Origin: Bacteroidales bacterium
GTDB taxonomy: Bacteria > Bacteroidota > Bacteroidia > Bacteroidales > JAOZMU01
NCBI GenBank assembly: GCA_029934165.1
Contig: JAOZMU010000247.1
Span: 1-5,835, forward strand
Length of the DNA stretch: 5,835 nt
Direction of reading: 5' to 3'
The notes beneath the pieces were generated by a model, which was not told where the DNA came from, made no database searches, and saw only the letters and a list, made by a program, of their open reading frames with translations. Of this stretch, positions 1 through 5,835 are shown piece by piece. A program made the translations under genes and the position numbers. Each line of letters begins with the position of its first letter. Position 1 is the stretch's first letter.

Positions 1-21
1 TGCTTTTTTTGTGAAAAAGTG

Positions 22-890
22 TCAAGTTTTTTTTGCTATATGAAACATGCCTTTTTTTATATCCCAAATTTTTATATTGGTTCCACCAGAAGCTATATAT
101 CTTCCGTCAGGACTAAAAGAAACATTACTAAGATCCGCCCCTCCCCTAAAACTTCTAATTTCTTGTCCTGTTTGTATGTCCCATAATTTTATATTTTATC
201 TCTATGTTTGCTACTATATCGCCTGACATCGCCCAAAGAAACTATGTATTTTCCGTTTGGACTAAATGAAACACTAGAAATACGACCTTTGTATCCCGTT
301 AAGGTTCTTATTTCTTCGCCTGTTTGAACGTCCCACAATTTTATTGTACCATCAGCACTACCTGAAATAATATAATTACCGTCGGGACTGAAAGAAACAC
401 TGTTTACTCTACGAGTATGTCCTCTAAAAGTTTTGAGAAGTCCTCCGCGTAGATTCCATAATTTTATGGTTCCATCATTACTTCCTGATATAATATATTT
501 ACTGTCAAGACTATAAGCGAGGCTCGTGATGTAACTACTGTGTCCTTTGCTAGATAAGAATATATCAGATTCACCTGTTTCTATATTTCTTATTTTAATA
601 ATATAGCTATTTTGATTTGCCGAAATTATATATTTATTATCAGGACTGAATAAAACACTTGTTATTATTCCAGACTCGTGAAAACTTTTGATTTTTTGAC
701 CTGTGTGCATATTCCATAGTATTATTTCGTCACCACCCCCCGAAACAATATACTTACCGTTTGAACTAGCCGAAATAGCATGGATGCTAGAATAATGCCC
801 CAAATTATAAGTAAGAACTGTCTTTTGAGCTCTACTTGTTTGTATTAAAACTAGGCTTAATACGAAGATTGTAAATAATTTCAGTTTCAT
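22..890 (-). pseudogene. Secreted WD40-repeat protein, frameshifted in repeat 5
   Basis: The protein starts at the ATG at 890 with a Sec signal peptide: KLK, a hydrophobic run from residue 5 to 16, and a likely cut after A21 (SRA|Q). It then shows WD40 repeats beginning near residues 31, 74, 116, 157 and 199, with typical FSPDG.YIISGS..GTIKLWD blade cores. The first frame stops at 189-191 after 233 residues. The next frame carries on at once with NIKLWDIQTGQEIRSF and a sixth repeat, ending at a TGA at 22-24. One extra T in the T-run at 194-197 (an A in the coding strand) would join the two into about 289 residues. WD40 propellers are protein-binding scaffolds; six repeats is one short of the usual seven, and in Bacteroidota such exported arrays are sometimes fused to other domains, so the 3' end may also be damaged. 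The leader is A-rich with no Shine-Dalgarno. Repeat identity is certain; whether the frameshift is real or a sequencing error is not. Confidence 0.85.
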
Positions 891-972
891 TTTTTTTATT
901 TTTATTTAGAAAAGTTCATGAGTTTCTCTGTTTAATAAATTTTGCAGTTTCTTGATATAGAATTGTGTCGGT

Positions 973-1003
973 GCAATGTATTCATTTTTCTAAAAAGTGC
1001 AAA
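973..1003 (-). promoter_or_regulatory. Weak candidate promoter for the WD40 gene
   Basis: On the minus strand TTTG (1003-1000) is followed after 19 bases by TACATTGC (980-973), an imperfect match to the Bacteroidota layout TTTG-N19-21-TAnnTTTG, about 80 bases before the start at 890. The -7 box matches only partly, so this is a suggestion. Confidence 0.2.
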
Positions 1004-1032
1004 TAATAAACGATAAAAATTAAAAGCTAAAC

Positions 1033-1545
1033 TCACACCACAATCAACCTCAAACTCTCTTCTTCAGCCATTTCTGCGACACTTTTTGAAACAAAAAAGC
1101 CTTTGTGCGTTTCTGTTTTTACGCTTTCGTAGTTCTGCTTAAACCATTTGAATAGCTTGTTTGCTTCTGCAATAAATTTATCTGATTTAGGTTGGTCGGT
1201 TTTGTGTTTTTCATAGGTTTTAGGCTCAAAATATAATCGTCCTCTTTTCATTGTCTTTTCGGTGTGGTTGTAGTTTGGTGGCATAAACTCAATAACTTAC
1301 GAGACTGAGCTATTGATTATGTAATGATTTTGTGTGTCTATAAATTTTTGTTCAATGCTGGTTTTCAAATCTTTGCGAATAAGAATTTTCATGCCGCTGC
1401 TTGTCAAACTGTCAGAAATAACCAGTTCTTGTGTTGCAGATTTATACTCAACCACCAACCAGTCGTTATCTTGCAAGTAGCTGCCCAATTCTGAAAGTTG
1501 AGACGGGAGTAGAAAAAGTTTATTTGCTTGCTTCTCATGGAACAA
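1033..1545 (-). pseudogene. Unknown ~170-codon gene interrupted by an in-frame TAA
   Basis: Two open stretches lie in the same frame: 1545-1300 (82 residues, including KLFLLPSQLSELGSYL) and 1284-1033 (83 residues, including MKRGRLYFEPKTYEKH and ANKLFKWFKQNYE). They are separated only by TAA at 1299-1297 and four sense codons, VIEF. Read through, they make one 170-codon protein with continuous, protein-like sequence across the break (...NSSVS-stop-VIEFMPPNY...). A single CAA-to-TAA change would explain the stop. I know no function for it; the layout resembles small uncharacterised Bacteroidota proteins with a GRLYFEP-like segment and an FKWFK-like helix. The start is also poor: TTG at 1545 is the best placed codon, and an ATG one base out of frame at 1534-1532 hints at a second lesion near the N-terminus. 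There is no Shine-Dalgarno. Alternatively two short proteins are made, but the in-frame continuity argues against that. Confidence 0.6.
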
Positions 1546-1592
1546 AGATACACAATAAAATAATACGCTTGGGTTTTTGTTTGTGAATTGGT

Positions 1593-1964
1593 TTATCCAA
1601 ATTTATAATTAAAAGCCTCCTTACTTAGCCCGCCTTTAACCTCCAATTTTTCAAAGGTCATTTCAATTTTCCATGCAACTGCTTGCTTTAGAAAGTCTAT
1701 TAGAAAAGTTACATTGTATTGACTTTCATTTATTTGCGTGCAATTTGCATTATGACAACCTACAACGTCAAATTCCATATTTTCAGGGTAATCTGAAACA
1801 AATTTGCTAACCCCGAAAAAAACAATTGTCAAAGTCTCTTCCTTTTGTTTTAAGTCGTCCCAGAATAAAAAATTTATTGAAGCTTTTTTATTCTGAAAAT
1901 CAAACGAAAAATCTGATAAACCTGTGTCATGTAGATAATTAAATATTTCGATATCGTTTTTCAT
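1593..1964 (-). CDS. Small hypothetical protein, candidate immunity partner
   Basis: A 123-residue soluble protein, acidic at its N-terminus, with no signal peptide or membrane segment. Alternating hydrophobic stretches (SINFLFWDDL, ETLTIVFFGV, YNVTFLIDF, AWKIEMTFEKLEV) suggest a mainly beta-sheet fold with one or two helices. Two cysteines (C70, C75) flank HNAN. I recognise no family. Its ATG lies one base after the stop of the upstream gene (1966-2451), so the two are almost certainly co-translated. Because the upstream product ends in a toxin-like domain, the position and size fit an immunity protein, but this is inference from context only. There is no Shine-Dalgarno apart from the coupling to the upstream stop codon. 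Confidence 0.75.
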   Translation of the reverse strand: MKNDIEIFNYLHDTGLSDFSFDFQNKKASINFLFWDDLKQKEETLTIVFFGVSKFVSDYPENMEFDVVGCHNANCTQINESQYNVTFLIDFLKQAVAWKIEMTFEKLEVKGGLSKEAFNYKFG

Positions 1965-1965
1965 A

Positions 1966-2451
1966 TTAATTGCAATTTATTTCAATATGTGAGTTGCCAT
2001 TATTTTTATGTATTGGATTACCATTTTTATCCAAATAATAATCTCTAACACTCTTACTATAAGGATTGTAAATATGCCAGTGGTTTTCACCTCTATATTT
2101 TGGCAACCCAGAAATGCCTTTATCGAAAGCAATTTTTAATTTCGTTTTTTTATGTTGAAATTCTCTTCGTTGGCTTCTTTCTTTCATTAATTCAGGTGTA
2201 ACTTCAACCCAATCGCTATTTAATTCTGATGGCGAACATGGTGGGTTGTCCCAATCAACACCTGTATCTGGAATAGAAATATTAGATGGTGTACCATCAA
2301 TGCTGTTTAAAATTATAAAAATTGAAATAGCACCCAATAAAAATGCTACAATGAATGATATGATAGTTTTGTTTTTCGTTGATTTACCACCCTTGATAAC
2401 ACGCATTTCAGCCGTTCTATATTCTTTTAATTTCCTTAGTGGATGCGCCAT
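1966..2451 (-). CDS. Membrane-anchored protein with toxin-like C-terminal domain
   Basis: A 161-residue protein. Residues 1-28 are basic (RKLKEYR, KGGKSTKNK), residues 29-49 form one clear transmembrane helix (ISFIVAFLLGAISIFIIL), and 50-90 form a linker that is Pro/Ser/Asp rich. The last 60 residues hold a compact motif set: KIAFDKG at 105-111, GENHWHIYNP at 121-130, YYLDKNGNP at 138-146 and SHIE at 154-157. This order (FDKG, HxH, YLDKNGNP, SHI) resembles C-terminal cassettes I recall from polymorphic (Rhs-like) toxins, and the histidines would suit a metal-dependent or nuclease-like site; this is recollection, not a search. By positive-inside reasoning the C-terminal domain would lie outside the cytoplasm. 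M16 (2406) is an alternative start. The gene is followed at once by the candidate immunity gene (1593-1964). Confidence 0.7.
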   Translation of the reverse strand: MAHPLRKLKEYRTAEMRVIKGGKSTKNKTIISFIVAFLLGAISIFIILNSIDGTPSNISIPDTGVDWDNPPCSPSELNSDWVEVTPELMKERSQRREFQHKKTKLKIAFDKGISGLPKYRGENHWHIYNPYSKSVRDYYLDKNGNPIHKNNGNSHIEINCN

Positions 2452-2473
2452 AACTCAACTGTCTTTGAAATTT

Positions 2474-2505
2474 GGTGTAAAAATAACTTTTTTGTTTGTT
2501 ACACC
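2474..2505. repeat. 7-bp inverted repeat upstream of the toxin-like gene
   Basis: GGTGTAA (2474-2480) and TTACACC (2499-2505) form a perfect 7-bp inverted repeat with an 18-base spacer, 23-54 bases upstream of the start at 2451. It could be an operator for the leftward gene pair, but a repeat this short in AT-rich DNA may be chance. Confidence 0.25.
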
Positions 2506-2584
2506 TCATTAAAACAGCATGATTTTTATCAAAAAAAGCAAGACGTGCTTTAGAACATAAAAAGGAAGTGTGATGAATTTTTTA

Positions 2585-2614
2585 TTTATGTTTATGAAAA
2601 AAGAATTATCTTTG
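2585..2614 (+). promoter_or_regulatory. Bacteroidota-type promoter of the ptuAB operon
   Basis: TATCTTTG at 2607-2614 is a perfect match to the Bacteroidota -7 consensus TAnnTTTG. TTTA at 2585-2588, 18 bases upstream, is one mismatch from the -33 box TTTG. Transcription would start near 2620, leaving a leader of roughly 40 bases before the ATG at 2664. Confidence 0.5.
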
Positions 2615-2625
2615 ATAAATAATTC
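2603..2625. promoter_or_regulatory. Dyad over the -7 box of the ptuAB promoter
   Basis: Two nested inverted repeats are seen: GAATTAT (2603-2609) with ATAATTC (2619-2625), and inside it TTATC-TTT-GATAA (2606-2618). Both cover the -7 element at 2607-2614, so a dimeric repressor bound here would block transcription of the operon. No regulator gene lies in the window; AT-rich dyads can also be chance. Confidence 0.3.
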
Positions 2626-2663
2626 AATGCCGTTGTTTTTTATATTTCAGACATCAATATCCC

Positions 2664-4376
2664 ATGCAGCCAAAAAAGAAACTTATATATTATATTGAAG
2701 AGCTTCGTAATAAAAATAATAAAGAAGAAGGAAAAAAGAAGGTTGATGAAATCAAGGAACTATTTCCTGATGATATATTTGTTGATAATTTTCTTTCTGA
2801 AAACCCTAATAATAAAAAAAAGACAAATAATACAAATGATATATATTATATGCTTTTTTACAACTACCTACTAAACAGAGATGTAAATAAGCCATTAGAA
2901 AAATTTATCCCCAAAGGTGAATTCTTAAATTTAAATAATATTCAAAAAGTACAAGAAAGCGAAGATATAGATAAAATACTTACTTATAGTCAAATCGGGT
3001 TTACTTTACTAGAAGCTATTAAAAAAAGTAAAAGACATTGTTTAGAAATTATAGAAAATTTATATGAAGCTGGTTATTCATACGCAGAGGTAAATTTTTC
3101 TATCTCGGCATTATATACCATTAAGCCAGAGTGGTATTTTGATGAAGTCGATATAAGAAAACTAATATCGGAAATTGAAGATTTAACCGAAGGAAAAAAT
3201 ATCATCGACACTCTAAAACTCAGCAATTATTTCAGTATCGAAAACATTGAATTAACTGATTTAGGACGCAGAAAAGAAATTTATTTCCTTGGCGAAAATG
3301 GCGATGGCAAAACAATTTTACTGCAATCAATTTTGCTCGCTTTAAAAGGAAATGAAGGCGTAGAAAGTGTTTTTTCATACATAAAAGAGAATGATGATTT
3401 TCTGCAAAAGCATAAAAGAAATGAATTAAACCTTTCTGCAAAATCCACAAATAATAGAAAATATAACTTTGAAAGCGACTATAAAAAGCAAAAAACCTCG
3501 TTTGTTAATATATATGCTTATGGCGTGAACCGTCTTCGTAAAAGCGAAGATAGAACAGATGGAAGTGGTTATGCAAGTCTTTTTGATGGCGATGCGTATT
3601 TAACTAGCCCTGTGCAGTGGTTAAAAGATGTGCAATTAAATTATTATTCTGAAAAAGAAAAACAAGAAAAAGGCGAATCTGTACCAATTGGTGTAACACC
3701 CGCCCAAGCAAAAAAATTATTAGAGCAAGTAATTAATTTTGAGGAAGATAAAGAGAATTTAAAAGTAAAAATTGATGGCACAAATATTCGTTTTATAGAA
3801 AAAGGAACGGAGCTACAATTCGAGCAACTTTCTGATGGCTACAAAAGTATTTTAATTCTTCTGTCAGATTTATTGAGTCGTTTATCTACAAGTCAACCTT
3901 ATGTTACAGATGCCACAGAATATACGGGCATTGTTTTGATTGACGAATTGGGTGTTTATCTTCATCCTAAATGGAAATACTCAATTACTGGTTTGTTGCG
4001 TAAGTTATTCCCGAATATCCAATGGATATTTACTACTCATAGCCCGATTATTGTTTTTGGGGCTTCTAAAGATGCTGTTTTTTATAAACTATACAAAGAA
4101 GACGCAATTACCAGAGTGAGTGAACCTTACAGCATGGAAACTTTCTCAAACAAAACAATTAATGCTTTTGTTACTTCTTCGCTATTTAATCTTCCTTCGT
4201 CAAAACCTGCTGCTTATCAAAAATCGGAACACGATTTTGAAACAGGAAACTATGTGTACGATATTATTCATACCGAAGTGCGAAAACGCTTAAACGAAAA
4301 GCCGCTTCAAGACAATGAAATAAAAGACATGGTTTCAAAGCTTTTAGACAAGTTTGAGAAAGAGGGGAAATTATGA
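2664..4376 (+). CDS. ptuA: Septu anti-phage ATPase PtuA with N-terminal extension
   Basis: A 570-residue cytoplasmic ABC/SMC-like ATPase, the putative sensor and regulatory half of a Septu system. Walker A is GENGDGKT (210-217), the signature is LSDGYKS (389-395, with D for the usual G), Walker B is IVLIDE (423-428, E428 catalytic), followed by LHP, and the switch histidine is in TTHSP (457-461). The tail has LFNLPSSKPAA and FETGNY (507-530), which I associate with PtuA-type ATPases. In usual family members the ATPase domain begins close to the N-terminus; here about 185 residues precede it: a Lys-rich helical segment (1-60), then helices to 185 with no domain I recognise. No reverse transcriptase or msr-msd precedes the gene, so it is not a retron-linked copy. 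The ATG at 2664 follows a good promoter without a Shine-Dalgarno; the next Met is at 63. It overlaps ptuB by ATGA. All catalytic motifs are intact. Confidence 0.85.
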   Translation: MQPKKKLIYYIEELRNKNNKEEGKKKVDEIKELFPDDIFVDNFLSENPNNKKKTNNTNDIYYMLFYNYLLNRDVNKPLEKFIPKGEFLNLNNIQKVQESEDIDKILTYSQIGFTLLEAIKKSKRHCLEIIENLYEAGYSYAEVNFSISALYTIKPEWYFDEVDIRKLISEIEDLTEGKNIIDTLKLSNYFSIENIELTDLGRRKEIYFLGENGDGKTILLQSILLALKGNEGVESVFSYIKENDDFLQKHKRNELNLSAKSTNNRKYNFESDYKKQKTSFVNIYAYGVNRLRKSEDRTDGSGYASLFDGDAYLTSPVQWLKDVQLNYYSEKEKQEKGESVPIGVTPAQAKKLLEQVINFEEDKENLKVKIDGTNIRFIEKGTELQFEQLSDGYKSILILLSDLLSRLSTSQPYVTDATEYTGIVLIDELGVYLHPKWKYSITGLLRKLFPNIQWIFTTHSPIIVFGASKDAVFYKLYKEDAITRVSEPYSMETFSNKTINAFVTSSLFNLPSSKPAAYQKSEHDFETGNYVYDIIHTEVRKRLNEKPLQDNEIKDMVSKLLDKFEKEGKL

Positions 4377-5152
4377 TTAAAATAAAGAAATCTAATGCTG
4401 TACCAAAAAGCTTAAAAGGTGCAGTTACAAAAAAACGTAGAGACGAAATTATTTTAAACGGCAAATATCCAACAAGTTCTACAATATCCGAATTTGATGC
4501 TTCGACAGTTGGTGTCTATGACGGCAGATACAAATCTAAAGATATAAAAGCATCTTTAGCAGCAACATACAAAAACAAATGCGCTTTCTGCGAGCAAAAA
4601 GTAGAGCAATGGCATGTTGAACATTTTCGCCCTAAAAGCATATATTACTGGCTTGCCTTTTCGTGGGATAATTTGCTTTATTGCTGTCATACTTGCAATC
4701 AAAATAAGTCGAATAAATTTCCACATGGTGTAAATAAAACAAGAGCAAATATTCTGTCTATCAGCACTTCTGATATTCATAACTTGGGTGATAAATACGA
4801 TAGAATTGAAGAAAATCAATTTGTAAATCCAGAAAAGGAAGATGTTTCTAAGGATTTAGTTTTTCAGAAAAATGGTTTTGTATCTTCTGCGGAAGCTAGA
4901 ATTCAAACGACTATTTCGGAATTAAAGGTTGACAGAGCTTGGTTGAATGAACAAAGAGAACTCATTTACAAAGAGTTTGAAGAAAAAGTAAGTTCACGTA
5001 AATTAGAATATAAATCTGGCGACCCAGATGCTTTAATAAAACTTGAAGGACTTATTGAAGATTTCATAAAAGATGGTGATAATGAGATTAAAGAGTTTCT
5101 TTCCTTTCGCAAATACATCGTAAACAATTGGTTGAGAGAATTGATTTCTTAA
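4373..5152 (+). CDS. ptuB: Septu HNH endonuclease PtuB
   Basis: A 259-residue HNH-family nuclease, the effector of the Septu pair, expected to act in a complex with PtuA to cut nucleic acid during phage infection. The zinc knuckle is C70-AF-C73 with C105-HT-C108. The nuclease core is VEHFRPKS (82-89, with catalytic H84), WDNLL (98-102, N100) and CNQNKSNKFP (108-117, N109). NPEKEDV (152-158) and a helical region with LKVDRAWLNEQR (184-195) follow, as in the TIGR02646/PtuB-like HNH family. An extra cysteine, C104, precedes the zinc ligand. About 65 basic residues (KKRRDE) precede the knuckle and may contact DNA or PtuA. The ATG lies inside the stop of ptuA (ATGA), so translation is coupled; GAGGGG eight bases upstream is the only Shine-Dalgarno-like sequence I noted among these genes. 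No damage is visible. Confidence 0.85.
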   Translation: MIKIKKSNAVPKSLKGAVTKKRRDEIILNGKYPTSSTISEFDASTVGVYDGRYKSKDIKASLAATYKNKCAFCEQKVEQWHVEHFRPKSIYYWLAFSWDNLLYCCHTCNQNKSNKFPHGVNKTRANILSISTSDIHNLGDKYDRIEENQFVNPEKEDVSKDLVFQKNGFVSSAEARIQTTISELKVDRAWLNEQRELIYKEFEEKVSSRKLEYKSGDPDALIKLEGLIEDFIKDGDNEIKEFLSFRKYIVNNWLRELIS

Positions 5153-5195
5153 TGAAATACAAACAAAAGCAGAACAAAAAGAAAACTCTATCGAA

Positions 5196-5303
5196 ATGCT
5201 ATTTGAAGACACAGAAAAAGACACCATTATAAAACTTAGTTTTTCAGGAAGCCAATATCAGTTATATGGCAATGTCGAAGAGCTGGAAATGTTTTGGGAA
5301 TAA
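5196..5303 (+). CDS. Small reading frame after ptuB, possible remnant of a third gene
   Basis: From ATG 5196 to TAA 5301-5303 it encodes 35 residues (MLFEDTEKDTIIKLSF then QYQLYGNVEELEMFWE) that look protein-like: alternating beta-type residues and an acidic amphipathic end. The frame is open further upstream, giving NEIQTKAEQKENSIE before that Met. An ATG at 5152-5154 overlaps the ptuB stop (TAATG), but it is one base out of frame with this stretch and runs into a stop after 26 Lys-rich codons. One extra A after ATGAA would join them into a coupled protein of about 50 residues. So it is either a third operon gene with a one-base deletion, a 35-residue protein from 5196, or (less likely) a C-terminal extension of PtuB reached by +1 shift at TCT TAA. 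I know no family for it. Confidence 0.4.
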   Translation: MLFEDTEKDTIIKLSFSGSQYQLYGNVEELEMFWE

Positions 5304-5346
5304 AAATATCCTTTAATAACTAACAAGTTTCGTCCCGATTTTTCGT

Positions 5347-5354
5347 TATAATTG
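5347..5354 (+). promoter_or_regulatory. Candidate -7 box of the toxin-antitoxin operon
   Basis: TATAATTG is one mismatch from TAnnTTTG and lies 26 bases before the antitoxin ATG. TTTC at 5328-5331 is the nearest upstream box, but its 15-base spacing is shorter than usual. The leader between them and the ATG is A-rich (AAAAAATAAACAGCT), as is common in this phylum. Confidence 0.35.
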
Positions 5355-5380
5355 CAAGAACAACTAAAAAATAAACAGCT

Positions 5381-5623
5381 ATGGAAGCATACGAATTCAA
5401 CACTGTGGTTTCAAACGATGGAGTAATTAAAATCCCCGAAATTAGTAAATATATAAATAGAGAGGTGAAGGTTATTGTGATGTTTAAAACTCAAGAAGAA
5501 CTACCAATAAACGGCAATGAGAAAAAGTCAATAGATGATTTTTTTGAAAAATGGAGTGGTAAATTCTCAAAAATTGAAACAGACGACACAAGGTATAACG
5601 CATTGATAGAGAAACACGGATGA
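5381..5623 (+). CDS. AbrB-like antitoxin of a PIN-type toxin-antitoxin pair
   Basis: An 80-residue protein. Residues 1-37 (YEFNTVVSNDGVIKIPE, then INREVKVIVMF) fit the swapped-hairpin DNA-binding fold of AbrB/VapB-like antitoxins. A linker (38-49) leads to IDDFFEKWSGKFSK (51-64) and a helix RYNALIEKHG (71-80), which matches the toxin-wrapping tail seen in Bacteroidota antitoxins paired with PIN RNases. By family knowledge it would bind its own promoter and neutralise the toxin. It ends in an ATGA overlap with the toxin gene, the usual arrangement for co-translation. The gene appears complete, although its partner is truncated. Confidence 0.75.
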   Translation: MEAYEFNTVVSNDGVIKIPEISKYINREVKVIVMFKTQEELPINGNEKKSIDDFFEKWSGKFSKIETDDTRYNALIEKHG

Positions 5624-5787
5624 AAAAAGTTTTATTAGACACCAATATAGTGCTTGATATAGCACTTGAACGTCATGAATTTAAAATCAAAGCCCAAAAT
5701 GTAACTCGCTTGCTATATGATAATAATATCCCAATGTTTGTAACTGCAACAACTGTTACAGATATATATTATCTTATAAGAAATTAG
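5620..5787 (+). pseudogene. PIN-domain toxin (VapC-like), truncated after 55 codons
   Basis: The opening MKKVLLDTNIVLDIALER is the signature start of a PIN-domain RNase: D7 in LLDTN is the first metal-binding acid. FVTATTVTDIYYLIRN (40-55) matches the stretch that carries the second conserved acid (D48 or nearby). The frame then ends in TAG (5785-5787). PIN toxins usually run to about 130-140 residues, so the last two acidic residues and more than half the fold are missing. Continuing past the TAG in frame gives TLDKIIKTNK and then TAA TAA (5818-5823), so the tail is damaged more than once or replaced by unrelated AT-rich DNA. The product should be inactive as an RNase. The window ends 48 bases later, so any distal remnant cannot be seen. 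Confidence 0.7.
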
Positions 5788-5835
5788 ACTTTGGACAAAA
5801 TTATTAAAACTAATAAATAATAATCAATTAATAAT

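Noticed and set aside
2246..2512. Open frame of 88 codons on the plus strand
   Set aside because: It is the antisense of the toxin-like gene at 1966-2451, with low-complexity hydrophobic content and no recognisable motif.
2531..2551. Hairpin AAAGCA-AGACG-TGCTTT, read leftward followed by T residues, like a terminator
   Set aside because: The stem is only 6 bp with two G-C pairs, and no leftward gene ends here, so a terminator would have nothing to stop.
2452..2663. Possible retron msr-msd RNA upstream of ptuA
   Set aside because: PtuAB pairs accompany some retrons, but no reverse transcriptase gene is in the window and I see no long paired inverted repeat typical of msr-msd.
3232..3450. Minus-strand open frame inside ptuA
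   Set aside because: Antisense shadow of the Walker A region of the ATPase; composition is not protein-like.
4264..5227. Three minus-strand open frames (4264-4464, 4556-4819, 5033-5227)
   Set aside because: They lie opposite the well supported ptuA and ptuB coding sequence and show only reversed codon bias.
5304..5346. Terminator after the ptuB operon (TCG-TCC-CGA then TTTTT)
   Set aside because: The stem is three base pairs; too weak to call.
1..5835. CRISPR array, tRNA, rRNA or insertion sequence
   Set aside because: No regularly spaced repeats, no cloverleaf or rRNA-like stretch, and no transposase-like protein or terminal repeats were seen on either strand.

Overview
The window looks like an accessory (defence and toxin) island of a Bacteroidota chromosome. 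This rests on the very AT-rich DNA, A-rich leaders without a clear Shine-Dalgarno sequence before most starts, a perfect Bacteroidota-type -7 box (TAnnTTTG) ahead of the main operon, and the gene families present. I cannot name a genus.

Left half (22-2451), all on the minus strand, read from right to left: a possible membrane-anchored toxin-like protein (2451-1966) followed one base later by a small protein (1964-1593) placed like an immunity partner; then a ~170-codon gene of unknown function cut by an in-frame TAA (1545-1033); then a secreted WD40-repeat protein whose last two repeats are thrown out of frame by an apparent one-base deletion (890-22).

Middle (2452-2663): a 212-base divergent intergenic region with a good Bacteroidota promoter for the rightward operon and a dyad lying over its -7 box.

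Right half, plus strand: a two-gene Septu-type anti-phage operon. ptuA (2664-4376) is an ABC/SMC-like ATPase and ptuB (4373-5152) an HNH nuclease; they overlap by ATGA. The PtuA homologue carries about 185 N-terminal residues that do not belong to the ATPase fold, encoded by DNA that is visibly poorer in GC than the rest of the gene. A small reading frame (5196-5303) follows ptuB and may be the remnant of a third, translationally coupled gene. The window ends with a type II toxin-antitoxin pair: an intact AbrB-like antitoxin (5381-5623) overlapping by ATGA a PIN-domain toxin that stops after 55 codons (5620-5787).

The overall picture is an intact Septu operon surrounded by decaying genes (one frameshift, one nonsense codon, one truncation, perhaps a second frameshift). 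The most interesting points are the N-terminal extension of PtuA, the possible third small gene, and the orphan toxin/immunity-like pair. All functional names rest on motif recognition by eye, not on database searches.
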